Positions 46,501 through 57,909 of a stretch of DNA of 64,000 nt are shown in pieces. A program made the position numbers and the translations under genes. The notes beneath the pieces are model-generated. The model did not search any database. It saw nothing but the letters and a program-made list of their open reading frames with translations, and was not told where the DNA came from. How positions within the stretch are numbered: the first letter of the stretch is position 1; every line of letters begins with the position of its first letter. Source of the stretch: Sphaerolaimus hirsutus (Eukaryota; Nematoda; Chromadorea; Monhysterida; Sphaerolaimidae); contig OZ038460.1 of NCBI GenBank assembly GCA_964036195.1, positions 18,231,504 to 18,295,503 on the forward strand, given 5' to 3'.

Positions 46501-49500
46501 CGAGAATAGGGATCGAAAAAAATTTTTATGTGAAATTGTGCTCTTGTACGCAAAAGAATGAAAAAATACCTAGTGCATAAGTACTCAACGGTTTTGATGC
46601 CCGTGTTTTTAACAATCATTTTTTAAATAATACTGTTAAAAACATCGGCCACGCCTAGTCGAGAAGAGTGCATTTTATTTTTGTTCATGTTCGTAGGATT
46701 CGTACGAATTCGATAACCCAATTCGTGATGCACTCAGGTTCCCAATCCAAAACCACATCATTTCGATAAATGTGCCATTTGGAAAATTAACATTTGCCAG
46801 AAAACACAATTTACAAAAAATCTCACCCAATTTCTGCAAATAGTTGACAACTCTATCCAATCCACCCAAAGCTCCATTACCATCATTTTTCTCAAAATTA
46901 TTCTTCAACAAATTCAACGCCTGGCTGTGTAAATTCCTCCTTTCATACAGCAGAAATAATTCGTAAAATCTATTCGATCTGGATAATAATTTTTCCGCCA
47001 GTGCCAAATCGCAAGAATTGTCTCGAAGGCGAACCAATGAAGCGACTAGCATTATGTTGGTCTGAAACGAGAAAAAATAGAGAAAGTTTTTGTACTTTTT
47101 GGAGGATGCAAAGAGTTTTCGGGACTGGGATTTATTTTTATTATCTGGCAGTGGCACTGTGACGTAAATATATTTTAGACCGGGACTGCGGCTCAATTTG
47201 TAGGGGTAAAAATTGAACTGCGGTTAAGCAGGTGTAGGGATGGATAAATGTTTTTGAACACCCCCCCCCAAAAAAAAAACACTAAAAACTGAGGCCATCA
47301 CCAGGATTTTGTGAAAAATTAAAGAAAAACTACAAATACTAAACAGGAGGTTACAAAACTATATAAATTGAAAAACGTTTTATTATTGTTGTTTATATGC
47401 CGAGAAGGAATATTTCTTATGTGTCTTATACACAAATATCCAAGTTTACATAAATAAAATCGCTAAGTTTGTTTTAATAGTGATCAATTTTGTCCATACT
47501 CAAATCCAAAATTTCCTATGATAAAGTGTATACCCAACGCACCTCCAAATAGCACTGGAGCAAGGTTGTATCGATTATCATCAACATAGTTCTGTTTTCA
47601 CTGAGCTCTGACTCCGCCCACAACTTTTCCGATTTGGAACCCTTCGAGCGTAATTTTTCCTGTTCTTGTAGATTTGCCGCAATGCGCGTTCGCATGTCGC
47701 TCAAATACTGCGTGCATTTTGGGGGACAAATTTCATGATTTATTGGATTTTTTAAGATGCATATAAATGGGTACAAGAGAGAAATATTTAATTAAAATAC
47801 GTTCAAACATTAAAATGTGTAAAAACATATCAATGAGTGAAACTCGTGGGAAAACTCCCATAATTTGCTCCATATTTTTAGATTACCGGACAATTTACGT
47901 TGATGGCATACTAAACATAATCACTGAAAAAACGGCGCCTGGTACGAAATAACGCCAGAAAAAAATGGCACCAGCGCCAAATCGCTCACAACAGTAAACG
48001 CCAAACCCCCACTCCAAACCTGCGCCAGTGCCCTCAATCCATCCCTGTACTCGTTGGCGTCCAGCGGGCGCACGTTCGCCATCGGCTGGGGGTATTTCAT
48101 CGTGGCCCGAACTTCGTCGCGCACGTCCGCTGATAACAGCTCGGGCAGCAAGCCGATCGCGTACAGGATTTCTGAGGGGGGGGGGGATTTTTTCTTTTAG
48201 TTTTTTTTTGGGGGGGGGGGTAAATTGAGTTGAGATTAAAAAATGCCCCGCAAGCTGTCAAATGGCAGACAGTGTTGAGGAGAGCCTGTGGGTTTATTTC
48301 TGTAATTTCTGATTATTTAATTTTTAGTGTCAAAAGTTCTGTAAAATTAAAATAAGACAAAGTTTGACATTTTACAGAGTCTGGGAGTGGCCGCAGGGGT
48401 TTGCCAGGCACCCTTTAAATTTCATGTCGGATAAAATTTGCCAAGCATTTTGTAAAACCTGATAGTATAATTTTGAGAATACGGTATAGCAATACCGTAT
48501 TTCCTCGAAATACCCCCCCCCTCGTTCTACCCCCCCCCCTCTCGGGACCACTATGAAACAATCACCCCCCCCCCTCGAAATACCCCCCCAAATTGAGTGT
48601 GAAGGGAACGTACATGACAATAACTGTAGTTTGTGTTCTGTGTACTGCAGAAAACAAGTTAAAACAATCTTGGTGTCACGTTAGAACAGTGTACATACCA
48701 CCTACATACTACTATTAGTCTACAGAACCTTATAAATGGCGGTTCTTGTTGCATTTTTCGACGTCTGCGTACGTTTCAGACGACAATTTCGTACTTGGTT
48801 TTCAAAAATTTTCTTGTGAAATAATAACCCCCCCCCCCCTCGTAATACCCCCCCCCCTCTCGGGACCACTATGAAACAATCACCCCCCCGGGGGGTATTT
48901 CGAGGAAATACGGTATATGCAAATGGGGACCTTCTTGCAAAAGGAATAAAAATGAAAAAAGCAGAAACCAACCACTATTCATCTCTTTGCAAAGATCAAA
49001 CGCGGCAGTAAATTTTCGAGCGTGAAACAACTCAAAAACGTACATCCTTTTGATGTCATTCAGCCGTTTCTGTGACTCGGCTGTTTTCTCAAAATTGTGC
49101 AGTTTTTCCTGTTGAGCGATCGGGAATTGATAAAAAAAAACAAAATTCAGATCAACGTAATAAAAATGGCATAATCGAACAATATTTCTGTAAATTTATC
49201 ATAAAAACGCACCGCCAATTTTACAGCCAAAGGGTACTCCTTATCGCGTAGCATCATCTGAACATTGTCACGAAGATTTGTGAAACCATTGAGACACCAA
49301 ATGTCATTTTGGGATGCCATGTAAATCCTAGATCTGAAAAAGTTTGATAAGTATGTTCGTAGAAGTTTGGAAATAGTTTGGTGAAAATACAAATACCGGT
49401 AGGTAAATTGGTATAAATAAAAAATACACCAAATTTCCAGGCACAAAACAAAATACGGTAGAATTTTTTTTCCACTTTTTCACACACTTTAAGCTGGGTA

Positions 49501-49924
49501 ATTTTTTAAAATTAGTTTTTCAATTAATTGACTTTAAAATTAGATTTCTTTTAAGATTTCACAAAAGTTAGGTCCGACAACAAACTGCTAAAGAACCAAT
49601 GGAAATACCCATTCTTATTTGAAATTGCATGCTCGCATTTTTCGTTTTTTAAAATCTTTTTACCTCGACTTTTTAAATCAGAATTTTTAAATAAAAATCA
49701 GTTTAAAAACCCAACAACTTGAAAACCCGACAAAAAAGCCAACCCAGCGGCACACTTCGCCAAGATCAATCTACCGGCACCCACAGTTTTACTAGCGCCC
49801 TCCAAGGGGCAAATCGTTTGCGCCGCAGCTGTATCTGCGCGCGGCTGCAGTTGGCACTGTGCCAAGTGACGGATTTCCAAAGTGTGTCCGGCAACACAGC
49901 CGAGGAGGTAGGGAAGGTCCACCA
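37501..49924 (-). CDS. VPS39: VPS39 (HOPS subunit), C-terminal ~680 residues, 15 exons
   Basis: HOPS subunit that binds Rab7 and tethers late endosomes/lysosomes before fusion. Exons: 49924-49756, 49333-49213, 49108-48973, 48171-48020, 47707-47543, 47061-46827, 46212-46139, 46044-45946, 45322-45205, 44950-44788, 44473-44316, 39842-39711, 39209-39116, 38819-38682, 37585-37501. All phases agree. Markers: YMASQNDIWCL, MYVFELFHARKFTAAFDLC, LMIIDTTLLQCYLE, FYELFLLYERRNLHSQALNL, FTHAAWVLKHDPQ, EHVIGVWGDATRRLHDTL, REHERAISLYAHTLKDY, and the C-terminal zinc-binding-like CAQCDKKLGNSAFVRHCNG plus HYYCYKLNP, ending in TGA. The region equivalent to human residues ~1-240 (the CNH beta-propeller) is not found upstream in the window, so this copy may be 5'-truncated. 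The 38820-39115 intron uses a GC donor. Identity very secure. Confidence 0.93.
37610..37770. mobile_element. Introner-family copy inside the last VPS39 intron
   Basis: CCCAGGTGCCAATCCCAGAC ... GTCTGGGATTGCCTCC. It ends about 25 nt before the acceptor of the final exon, so it is an insertion inside an existing intron (37586-38681). Confidence 0.7.
37795..38578. mobile_element. TTGTTAAAAGTAC foldback family with long inner arms
   Basis: Right end TTCAGTACTTTTAACAACTCC matches the family at 33262 and 43332. Nested inside is an independent inverted repeat (37869-37980 vs 38130-38275) with CCGCGTTTGCACGGATTTTTTG / CAAAAAATCCGTGTAAACGCGG ends. In VPS39 last intron. Confidence 0.65.
38609..38646 (-). 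other. GC-rich hairpin just inside VPS39 last intron, shared with afadin
   Basis: Minus strand TTTTTTGCCCGATGCCCGAC followed by ATTTTTTCGGGCAGCCC, about 36 nt past the donor at 38682. The partner is at 7166-7206. Function unknown. Confidence 0.5.
38820..39115 (-). other. GC-AG intron in VPS39 (296 bp)
   Basis: The exon ends ACTACCAG and the intron begins GCGAGTGGGC. It ends CATTTGTCAG. Only this junction keeps phase 2, and it gives a spacing to the CxxC motif equal to that of human VPS39. The downstream GTGGGC would give the wrong phase. Confidence 0.7.
40178..41230. mobile_element. GTATTTACTCGAATAATTCCCC foldback with GGACTTGTCGCCTTTTAG repeats
   Basis: Left ACTGTATTTACTCGAATAAT, right ATTATTCGAGTAAATACAAT. 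Inner arms GGCGTCTAATTCTAAAAGTC (40453) and GACTTTTAGAATTGGACGCC (41069) are inverted. The centre has three or four TGGACTTGTCGCCTTTTAG-like units. Nested in the VPS39 intron. Confidence 0.72.
41240..42990. mobile_element. Giant palindrome (~1.7 kb) in VPS39 intron
   Basis: Mirror pairs about a centre near 42110: TTTAAACCAATTTTTTGTTTC (41956) / GAAACAAAAAATTGGTTTAAA (42260); ATTTGAACCCTAGTTCTG (41874) / CAGAACTAGGGTTCAAAT (42344); CAAACAAGTTCACCACCCAC (41597) / GTGGGTGGTGAACTTGTTTG (42617); CACCTTCCCGGACAAGTTCACC (41392) / GGTGAACTTGTCCGGGAAGGTG (42820). No transposase-like frame; a long foldback transposon or hairpin-forming repeat. Confidence 0.85.
42940..43990. mobile_element. Second foldback with nested TTGTTTAAAGTACTG element
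   Basis: Arms pair across 43332-43592: GAAGCAGTGTTTGAAGGATA (43025) with CTTTCAAACACTGCTTCCCC (43718), and GGTGTGAATTTACAAAATGA with TCATTTCGTAAATTCACACC. The nested core is a copy of the GAGTTGTT(A)AAGTAC family. A CCGGCCGTAAAGTA pair occurs at 43270-43310. Confidence 0.65.
45443..45682. mobile_element. Palindromic MITE, GGCCCTACACACACTAGTTTTCACC ends
   Basis: Left TTGGCCCTACACACACTAGT, right ACTAGTGTGTGTAGGCACAA; arms GTTTTCACCGTGAC and GTCACGGTGAAAAC. In the VPS39 intron between 45946 and 45322. A half copy is at 50170-50330. Confidence 0.8.
46264..46433. mobile_element. Palindromic MITE, GGGCCCCACACGCTAGTTGAC ends
   Basis: Close relative of 31427-31597 (same ATCCCGATTCAAAGCTTGCT core). 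In the VPS39 intron between 46827 and 46212. Confidence 0.8.
48240..48915. mobile_element. Insertion cluster in VPS39 intron: introner-family copy plus CCGTATTTCCTCGAAATA element
   Basis: 48240-48400 ends CAGAGTCTGGGAGTGGCCGC (introner family). 48490-48915 is a full CCGTATTTCCTCGAAATACC ... TATTTCGAGGAAATACGGTA foldback with several CCCCCCCCC runs and GGACCACTATGAAACAATCA twice. Neither element reaches a splice site. Confidence 0.7.
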
Positions 49925-49964
49925 CTGCGGGGGGGAGGTGAGAGAGTTGTGGTGCCGCTGCTAG

Positions 49965-50335
49965 ACCTCGTAAAGTGTCAAATGTCATGCGAAGTGCCAA
50001 AACTCATGTAAGATGTCAAACGTACAAAATATAAAAATATGACATTTAACACATTTTACACTACTTTTGATACTTTGCATGACATGTACAGGGCCTGGAA
50101 GTTGTTCCGGAAGTTTGCTATCAATCTAAAAATATAGCAAATGCTATCAATCCAATAAATCCAAAAACATTGTGCCTACACACACTAGTTTTCACCGTGA
50201 CTTCGTGTGAAAACTGAAATTTTTCAAATGCAAATAAATGAACACGGTTGAATGATTTTATTTAATTTTAATTTTAATTAATGAAAGTTAAAATTTTAAA
50301 ATTTCAAAACTAAAACACATATAGCGTGCAAAAAG
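49965..50335. mobile_element. Introner-family copy and half MITE upstream of the first visible VPS39 exon
   Basis: 49965-50105: AGACCTCGTAAAGTGTCAAA ... GCATGACATGTACAGGGCCTGG. 50168-50335: GTGCCTACACACACTAGTTT followed by one arm only (CACCGTGACTTCGTGTGAAAAC). I could not find the preceding VPS39 exon here. Confidence 0.6.
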
Positions 50336-52335
50336 AGTAGCAAAAAGAGTAGCAAAAAGAGTAATTTACTTGGACAGACCTTTTTCATCGCTGAAATTGT
50401 AAATATCATTGAAAAATTATATCATTTCAATATTTACTTGGACAGACCTTTTTCATCCCTGAAATTGTAAATATCATTGAAAAATTATATCATTTCATAT
50501 AACATTTTATTCACTTTTCAATGTAATAAATATTTCAAATATATCATCATTATTAATATTTATATAGGGTATTGCTTTATTGAATTCATCGTTTGAAATG
50601 AAATACAGATTTTGGTATTATAGTAGCGGTGCGGTGCTTTAGTTATTTTAATATTATATTAGATTTCGGTATTTTAGTTTTAGTTTTAGTTACTTTTACA
50701 CTGCATAATAGGTGAGTAAAATAATATTTTTCCCAGATAAAACGTAAAATCAAGTATTTAATCCACGGAAAGCGTATTTATGTAGCATAGAAAACATAAA
50801 AATCGGTATTTTTTTCACACAGAAAACTTAAACGTGAGTATTTTTCTCACAAAAATAATGCAAAAATCAGTGTGTGTTTTTACAATTTTTACTCTGAAAT
50901 ACATCACAAATGTGTTTTTCTCTCCTGATAAGTATGCCCCAGAAAATGAAAACAGCGAGTAAATTTCCAGAGTTGTTAAAATACCTGTATTTTTGGAAAG
51001 TGTAAGTGTAAGCATAAATACACTTTTCAAATTTTGAGTATGGATACTGTAAGTGTAAGGTATTTTTAAAATACCTAAGAAAGTGTAAAAAAGTGGCGAA
51101 AACTGAAATTTCATTGCTGCTTTCACTAATCCCATCTATTTGTGTTACGCCCCCTTGGTTGTCGGTTGAGCTTGTATTTACGTATTTACCATTATTTACT
51201 TTCCATTTTCATTTCCCCCACCAGGTGCCACTCCCAGACGCTGTAACAAGCCCTGTAAAATGTCAAATGTCATTCATGCAAAGTGTCAAAAGTCCGCTGG
51301 GCTGGGGCCGGCCATTCCAAGCGCTAACGATGGCAAAAAAAATCAAAAGTTCGAAAATGTTTTTGAATTTTGCAAACAAAATTATGATGCTACATTTGCA
51401 CACAACGAAATTCAAGACGGAAAGAAATGGCAGTTTACTAAAATATTTATTTTTGATGTCTGTTTTTTTTGCACAAAAGCATTGAAAAACATATCATGAA
51501 ACATTACCAAGCTAAAGTAGTTTTCGCGCCGGCCTTTTTGTGTGTATTTTCTTTAAGTCGGGAAGAAACACCAATCCAACTAAAATAATTATATCTACTT
51601 TTTGTTCTGTTGTTTTTTGCACAAAAGCATTGAAAAACATGTTATTGAACATTTATGAGCAAAAGTAGACTTGGTGCCAACAGTTGTGTAAGTATCTTCC
51701 AAACAAATTTATTGTGCTACATTTTCACACAATGGCAAAATCATTGCAAAATACAGAAAAATGCTGGTGCCAAGGCTACTTTTGTTCAAAAATATTCAAT
51801 AAAATGTTTTACAATGCTTTTGTGCAAAAAAAATTACAATAAAAACAAATATATATATTCTAGATGGTTGCGGTTTCTTTCTGTCTTGAAGAAAATACTC
51901 ACAAACATGCTGATGCCATGTCTACTTCTGCTAGGAAATGTTCTACAACATGTTTTTCAATGCTTTTGTGCTAAAAACAGACATCAAAAATAAATATAAA
52001 TATTTTACTCAACTGCCATTTCTTTCCGTTTTGAAAAAAATACTCACAAACATGCTGGCGCCAAGTCTACTTTTGCTCGCAAATGTTCTACGACATGTTT
52101 TTCAATGCTTTTGTGCAAAAAACAGACATCAAAAATAAATATAAATTGTTTACTCAACTGCCGTTTCTTTCCATCTTAAAGAAAACTCAAAACACAGAAA
52201 GTGGTTTTTTAAAGAATTTAACAGTTCAACAACAACAAAAAGGTTTTTATACACTACATATGTATCTGCTATGTTAACATACGTTAACACTCTTTTGTAT
52301 TTTGTATTTTCATCAATCATTTTTTCATTTTCATC
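50336..52335. repeat. Repeat-rich block, no gene recognised
   Basis: 50360-50515: ~95-bp direct duplication (TTTACTTGGACAGACCTTTT twice). 50680-51075: GAGTTGTTAAAATAC family. 51222-51300: left half of an introner-family copy after CCACCAG. 51310-52200: direct ~145-bp units (starting near 51938 and 52083: ATGTTTTTCAATGCTTTTGTGC, ACAGACATCAAAAATAAATA) plus inverted partial units near 51455-51680. Confidence 0.55.
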
Positions 52336-53135
52336 AACCAGAGGGGGGACTTATTCAAAAGGGGGACTTACTTTTTCGCCAGTAAACGTAAATATTTATT
52401 CACTACTATGGTAATTGTTGTGTAGGGGGTTTGTTGATTTTTGTGGTGCTTTTTCCTGAATTTGAATTATAAGCGGGTTGGTAGTGACCAGTGATGGAAA
52501 AGCGCCATCGCGCTGACGCCAAAGTAAAAATCGAAATCAAAACGCAGGCAATAAATTGCAAATGAAAATACAGGGGCACTGTGAACGAAAATGCAGCGGA
52601 AACTGCATAGAACACGGGATCGAATCTCATTTGAATGATTTGACATTTGCCATTTGAGGGCGCCACAGGGCGCCCCGCCCCTGGCGCCTTGCGCCCACAT
52701 TCTGGATGGCGCCCTTGGCACTTGGCACCCTCTTTCCGTGGCGCCCTTAGCGTCTGACACCCTGCCCAAAATGGGCGCCAAATATAATCATAATACTCAC
52801 CTCGCCAACAGGGGGGGGGTGGTATTCGAGGGGGGTCTTATTCTAGGATTTGCGATATGTAAATGCGGTGGGCACTTTTCTATATGTATACAGCACAACG
52901 TATGTTTTTCTATAAGCAACTGATATATAAAATACTTTTCAAGGTCTCCTTATTCTAGGAGAAAAAAATCGTCTCCTTCCCGACTCTTTTTCACTTCTAT
53001 AGTCTCCACAACCATTTCGATTTTGTTGCAATTTTAAAAGGCACTACCCCCGCGTATCTTTAATATTCAATGGAACCACTTCTGTAAATACATAGCCCTG
53101 TATTCACTCTATAAATATGTCCAACGTTGAATTTT
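52336..53135. repeat. Fragments with GGGGGACTTATTC and GGGCGCCA motifs
   Basis: AGAGGGGGGACTTATTCAAA at 52341, GGGGGTCTTATTCTAGGA at 52831, and a GGCGCC-rich block (52650-52780: GGCGCCACAGGGCGCCCCGC). No exon supported. Confidence 0.4.
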
Positions 53136-53139
53136 ACAA

Positions 53140-54570
53140 TTTCTATTGGGACCTATCCATAACTCCCATTCGATTAGGAACAGATCCAAAACTCCAATTC
53201 GATTGGGAACAGATCCAAAACTCCAATTCGATTGGGAACCGGTCCAAAACTCCAATTCAATTGGGAACAGATCCAAAACTCCAATTCGATTGGGAACCGG
53301 TCCAAAACTCCAATTCGATTGGGAACAGATCCAAAACTCCAATTCGATTGGGAACCGGTCCAAAACTCCAATTCGATTGGGAACAGATCCATAATTCCAA
53401 TTCGATTGGGAACAGATCCATAGCTCCAATTCGATTGGGAACCGGTCCAAAACTCCAATTCGATTGGGAACAGATCCAAAACTCCAATTCGATTGGGAAC
53501 CGGTCCAAAACTCCAATTCGATTGGGAACAGATCCATAATTCCAATTCGCTTGGGAACAGATCCATAGCTCCAATTCGATTGGGAACCGGTCCAAAACTC
53601 CAATTCGATTGGGAACAGATCCAAAACTCCAATTCGATTGGGAACCGGTCCAAAACTCCAATTCAATTGGGAACAGATCCAAAACTCCAATTCGATTGGG
53701 AACCGGTCCAAAACTCCAATTCGATTGGGAACAGATCCAAAACTCCAATTCGATTGGGAACCGGTCCAAAACTCCAATTCGATTGGGAACAGATCCATAA
53801 TTCCAATTCGATTGGGAACAGATCCATAGCTCCAATTCGATTGGGAACCGGTCCAAAACTCCAATTCAATTGGGAACAGATCCAAAACTCCAATTCGATT
53901 GGGAACCGGTCCAAAACTCCAATTCGATTGGGAACAGATCCAAAACTCCAATTCGATTGGGAACCGGTCCAAAACTCCAATTCGATTGGGAACAGATCCA
54001 TAATTCCAATTCGCTTGGGAACAGATCCATAGCTCCAATTCAATTGGGAACAGATCCAAAACTCCAATTCGATTGGGAACCGGTCCAAAACTCCAATTCG
54101 ATTGGGAACCGGTCCAAAACTCCAATATGATTGGGAACAGATCCATAGCTCCAATTCGATTGGGAACAGATCCATAATTCCAATTCGATTGGGAACAGAT
54201 CCAAAACTCCAATTCGATTGGGAACAGATCCATAATTCCAATTCGATTGGGAACAGATCCATAGCTCCAATTCGATTGGGAACCGGTCCAAAACTCCAAT
54301 TTGATTGGGAACAGATCCATAATTCCAATTCGCTTGGGAACAGATCCATAGCTCCAATTCGATTGGGAACCGGTCCAAAACTCCAATTCGATTGGGAACC
54401 GGTCCAAAACTCCAATTCGATTGGGAACCGGTCGAAAACTCCAATTCGATTGGAAACCGGTCCATAAGTCCAATTCGATTGGGAACAGATCCATAAGTCC
54501 AATTCAATTGGGAACAGATCCAAAACTCCCATTCGATTGGGAACAGATCCATAACCTCCACTGTTCCACT
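53140..54570. repeat. 29-bp minisatellite, about 48 units
   Basis: The unit is CCAATTCGATTGGGAAC followed by AGATCCAAAACT, or by CGGTCC in place of AGATCC. Minor variants end ATAATT, ATAGCT or ATAAGT. AGATCC and CGGTCC types alternate in blocks, suggesting a higher-order pattern. Each unit holds CCAAT and its inverse ATTGG around TCG. As 29 is not a multiple of three and the unit has no stop in several frames, long spurious open frames appear on both strands. Confidence 0.95.
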
Positions 54571-54756
54571 TCCACTTCCATAATCAACAAAAAAATCAGC
54601 TTTGAACACATATTATGTTTCTAGTGTATTTATGAGTTTTTTGAAATTTTGGTTGAAAACTGGCGTGACTATGTTTGTCGCTTTCTGTCTGTTAAAATGT
54701 CATTTTCCATGCCACTTTAAATAGGTTTTCAATAAACATGTACTTAGTACTTAGTA

Positions 54757-55006
54757 TACTCGGCGTACGTGATACTCTGCCCTCGCACTGATTTATGTCT
54801 CATGTTGGAAGCGTGCCAATGATTATCAAATCATGCGATTTCCGTAAAAATATGGAAAAAAATCATCGATGTGAATGTGTTAATGGATAACATTATAACA
54901 ACAATCAATTTTGTCATCTTTTTATGAAACTCAGACGCGTTAACCATCGTTGGCACACTTCCAGTGGGAACCACGCGTGCAGGGTGTAAAGTAACCGGAG
55001 TATATA
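54757..55006 (-). mobile_element. ~248-bp TATACTC element, copy 4 (inverted)
   Basis: Begins TATACTCGGCGTACGTGATA, ends GTAAAGTAACCGGAGTATA; same orientation as 22008-22255. Confidence 0.8.
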
Positions 55007-55789
55007 TTAGGAAAACCTACCATAACCCATCTGAATAATGAGCCAAAACTTTTACATTTTTTCATCATAATATTTTGTTTTTACTATGAAATAATAAATT
55101 GCGAAATTTATCACAAAATTTTATTCATAAAATTATGTAAGAAAATGTAAGTAAAAGTCAGTATTTTTGATAAACTGTGCTGTAATTTTCACTTAAAATC
55201 ACAAATTTACATATTTTTTGCCCATTTTCACCTACAAATATTTCTATTTTCAGCTTTTTTAGTAATGTACAATCTCATCACAGTTGCTATAAATACTGAA
55301 CTTTTTCAAAAGTACCCACACTGGTGTATACTTTCATTCTATTTTACATTTGGCACTTTGCATGAAAATTGACAATTGACTTTGCAATGGACTTTACATT
55401 TGACACTTCGTTTACACTAAATGCTACTCAATAAGTGCTTTTAAAGGAAGTACATCATTTTTTCAATGCGCTAGCTACATTTCCACAAAATTGTGTTTTT
55501 ACTGTTTGATGTCAAATATCTCATTGACAGTATTATCGGTTTCTCAAGTTTTTATTTGATGTTGGCGCCATCAAGTGAAAAAACGTCAAGTGAAAGTGTC
55601 AAGTGAAAAAAACGGGAAAATGTTTGTAATGGGCATTTGTGTGTAATAGGCCTGCCCCGTTGGAAATCTGCCTGCTGGAATTTTAATTTTATTTGATATT
55701 TCAACGTGTTTGGACAACAATGACTAAGCATGTAGGTATTCAATAAGCTCTTATGTGAAGACTATTTACTGTGTGTAGGCACAATGTCA

Positions 55790-56088
55790 CAACTGCTACT
55801 TCAACTCTCTCTTCAAAAATATAACTTGCTGCAAAGTCTTATCACTCAAATTCAAACACCAATTTGTCCCAACTAAAGTCCGACTGAAAAGTTCGTCAGC
55901 ACTAGAAGCACTACAAGATATACAGAGCATATTCAAAGCAAAATGTCAGGCATTCGTTTCAGCCAACTTTCATCAAAATTTTATCGCATCATTTTTGCAT
56001 TATTTTTATAGTGTGATACATTTGCAACAAATACCACCAAATACCCACATACCAAAGTTCAAAAAATACTTACGCTGGCTTGATCATT
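55790..56088 (-). other. Weak candidate two-exon short ORF
   Basis: ACAATGATCAAGCCAGC followed by a perfect GTAAGT donor (~56073) could join, in phase, to a segment after TTTTCAG (~55890) that reads RTLVGTNWCLNLSDKTLQQV and stops soon after. It matches nothing I know and may be chance. It was considered as a possible 5' exon of VPS39 but shows no CNH-like pattern. Confidence 0.15.
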
Positions 56089-56892
56089 GTCTTTGTTACA
56101 TTTTTACTCTCTTTTTTACCCTATCAAAATGACTTGGAATAGCAGCCGGGTCCACGTCCCCCAAGTTGGACATTTTGCATTTTTCTCATGCAAAATGACA
56201 GAGTGCTGCTGTGTAGTGTTGGAAAAGGGCGCCACTCACGTACAATGTAAAATGTGTCAAAAGACATGTAAAATCCCAAACATCCAATTAATCATAATTT
56301 TTTTTGCATTTTACGTGGCATTTTACTTAACTTTTGACACTTCACATGACATTTTACAGTGCTCTGGAAAGTTCAATCCAGACAAATAAGTCATTTGAAG
56401 TCGCTGCAGCGATTGAAACAAATTTTTTACTGTTTTTCAAAGAAACTGGGTCCAAGTGTAGTTTTTCTTAGAATGTGCATCATTTATGAATGATTTCACT
56501 AGTATGCTACATTTGCAAAACACTTTTTTGAAGCTTATGGAAATAGTTATACTCAGCGGACATCACACTTAGTATGGAAACATACCATAACCCATCTGAA
56601 TAATGAACCAAAAATTGTACAGTTTTTATCATCAATATTTCGTTTTTACTGTGGCATAATTTATTACGAAATTGTATTCAGTATTAGGATTGTATTCAGT
56701 AAATTATGGTAAAATTCTGCACATGATTTGCTGTCCGCCGGGTATATTATTGTGTTCACAATAGATATATCAACATGTCCCCCAGAATTCCAGTTCATGG
56801 GATTATCATCAAATCACTTTTTCTCATATCTGTGAATTGAGTGCGTAAGTCCAGCGTACAAATTCGCGTAATTAAAGCGCGAGTTTTTACAG

Positions 56893-57092
56893 GATCAGGT
56901 GCCAGTTCCGCAAAATAAGAAGTGAGAAGTGAATTGGCAAAAGCGGAGTAAAAAATATATAAACCAAAAGTAATTCCCTTCGCTTTTGCCAATTTCCTTT
57001 TCAATTCACTTGCCATTTCACTTTGCCTTTGCGCTTTTACTTTGCCTTTGGCATTTCACTTCTCACGTCTCATTTAGCGGAACTGGCCCAGG
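56893..57092. mobile_element. Family-II foldback with GTGCCAGTTCCGC ends
   Basis: Left GTGCCAGTTCCGCAAAATAA and right TTTAGCGGAACTGGCCC; arms GAAGTGAGAAGTGAATTGGC and CTTTTGCCAATTTCC. Sister of 15448-15712. Confidence 0.75.
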
Positions 57093-57909
57093 GTGGGGTC
57101 TATTCCAGGGGTCAATTCCGCAAGTGTAGTTGCCAATCAACACTGGTGCCACTCACATACCATGTAAAATGTGTCAAAAGTCATGTAAAATCCATAAAAT
57201 CCAGTAAAACATAAAAGAAAATTTTGTATTTTACACGGCATTTTACTTGACTTTTGTTATCCATGCACAAAATACTTTCACTATAATTCCACTTTCACAA
57301 TACTTTCACTATAATAGTGATTCTTGACATTTTCCAAAATATGGGACATAAATGTGATGTTTTAAAACAAAGTTCAACATTTATGCATCATTTTTATGGT
57401 TCACTACATTTGCACATAATGGCTCTGTACACAAAAGTTTTCAACAGAAACGTTTAAAAACTAATACATATGCTTTGAGTGCATTTCAGTTTTGTAAAAT
57501 GAGTCACTTTTATTTTCAGTCAACTGTAGGTAACAGTCACCTCATTCTAGAAAACTTGAATGCATTCAAAGCTGATTTACAACGTTTTGAGAGTTTGGTT
57601 AAAAACTAGTGTGTGCATAAACAATAGTGATTCTTGACATTTTCCAAAATACGGGACATAAATGTGATGTTTTAAAACAAAGTTCAACATTTATGCATCA
57701 TTTTTATGGTTCACTACATTTGCACATAATGGCACATAATCCTGCGGAAAGGCGGAAACGGAAACGGAAATTTGACACCCTAGTGCAAGGTGCCATAGAT
57801 ATTTCAGGAGTTAAATACCTAGGTAGGTAGGTATTTTTTCATAAAACTATTTAGTAAATTAATTGTATAGATCGGCTGTAAATTAATTGTATAAATCACA
57901 GGGAACGTA

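Larger units (their letters stand above)
54571..57784. repeat. Gene-poor block with several insertions
   Basis: Besides the elements listed separately: partial introner-family arms (55345-55420), a copy at 56228-56372 (GCGCCACTCACGTACAATG ... CAGTGCTCTGG), a TATACTCAGCGGACATCA element (56555-56752), a family-II foldback (56893-57092), an introner-family half (57146-57262), and a ~110-bp direct repeat (TAGTGATTCTTGACATTTTC at 57315 and 57624). Confidence 0.55.

Noticed and set aside
53109-54532. Open frames of 461, 289, 199 and 189 codons over the 29-bp repeat
   Set aside because: They are by-products of a stop-free 29-bp unit read in rotating frames on both strands. The peptide is a 29-residue repeat in every frame, with no splice or codon-use support.
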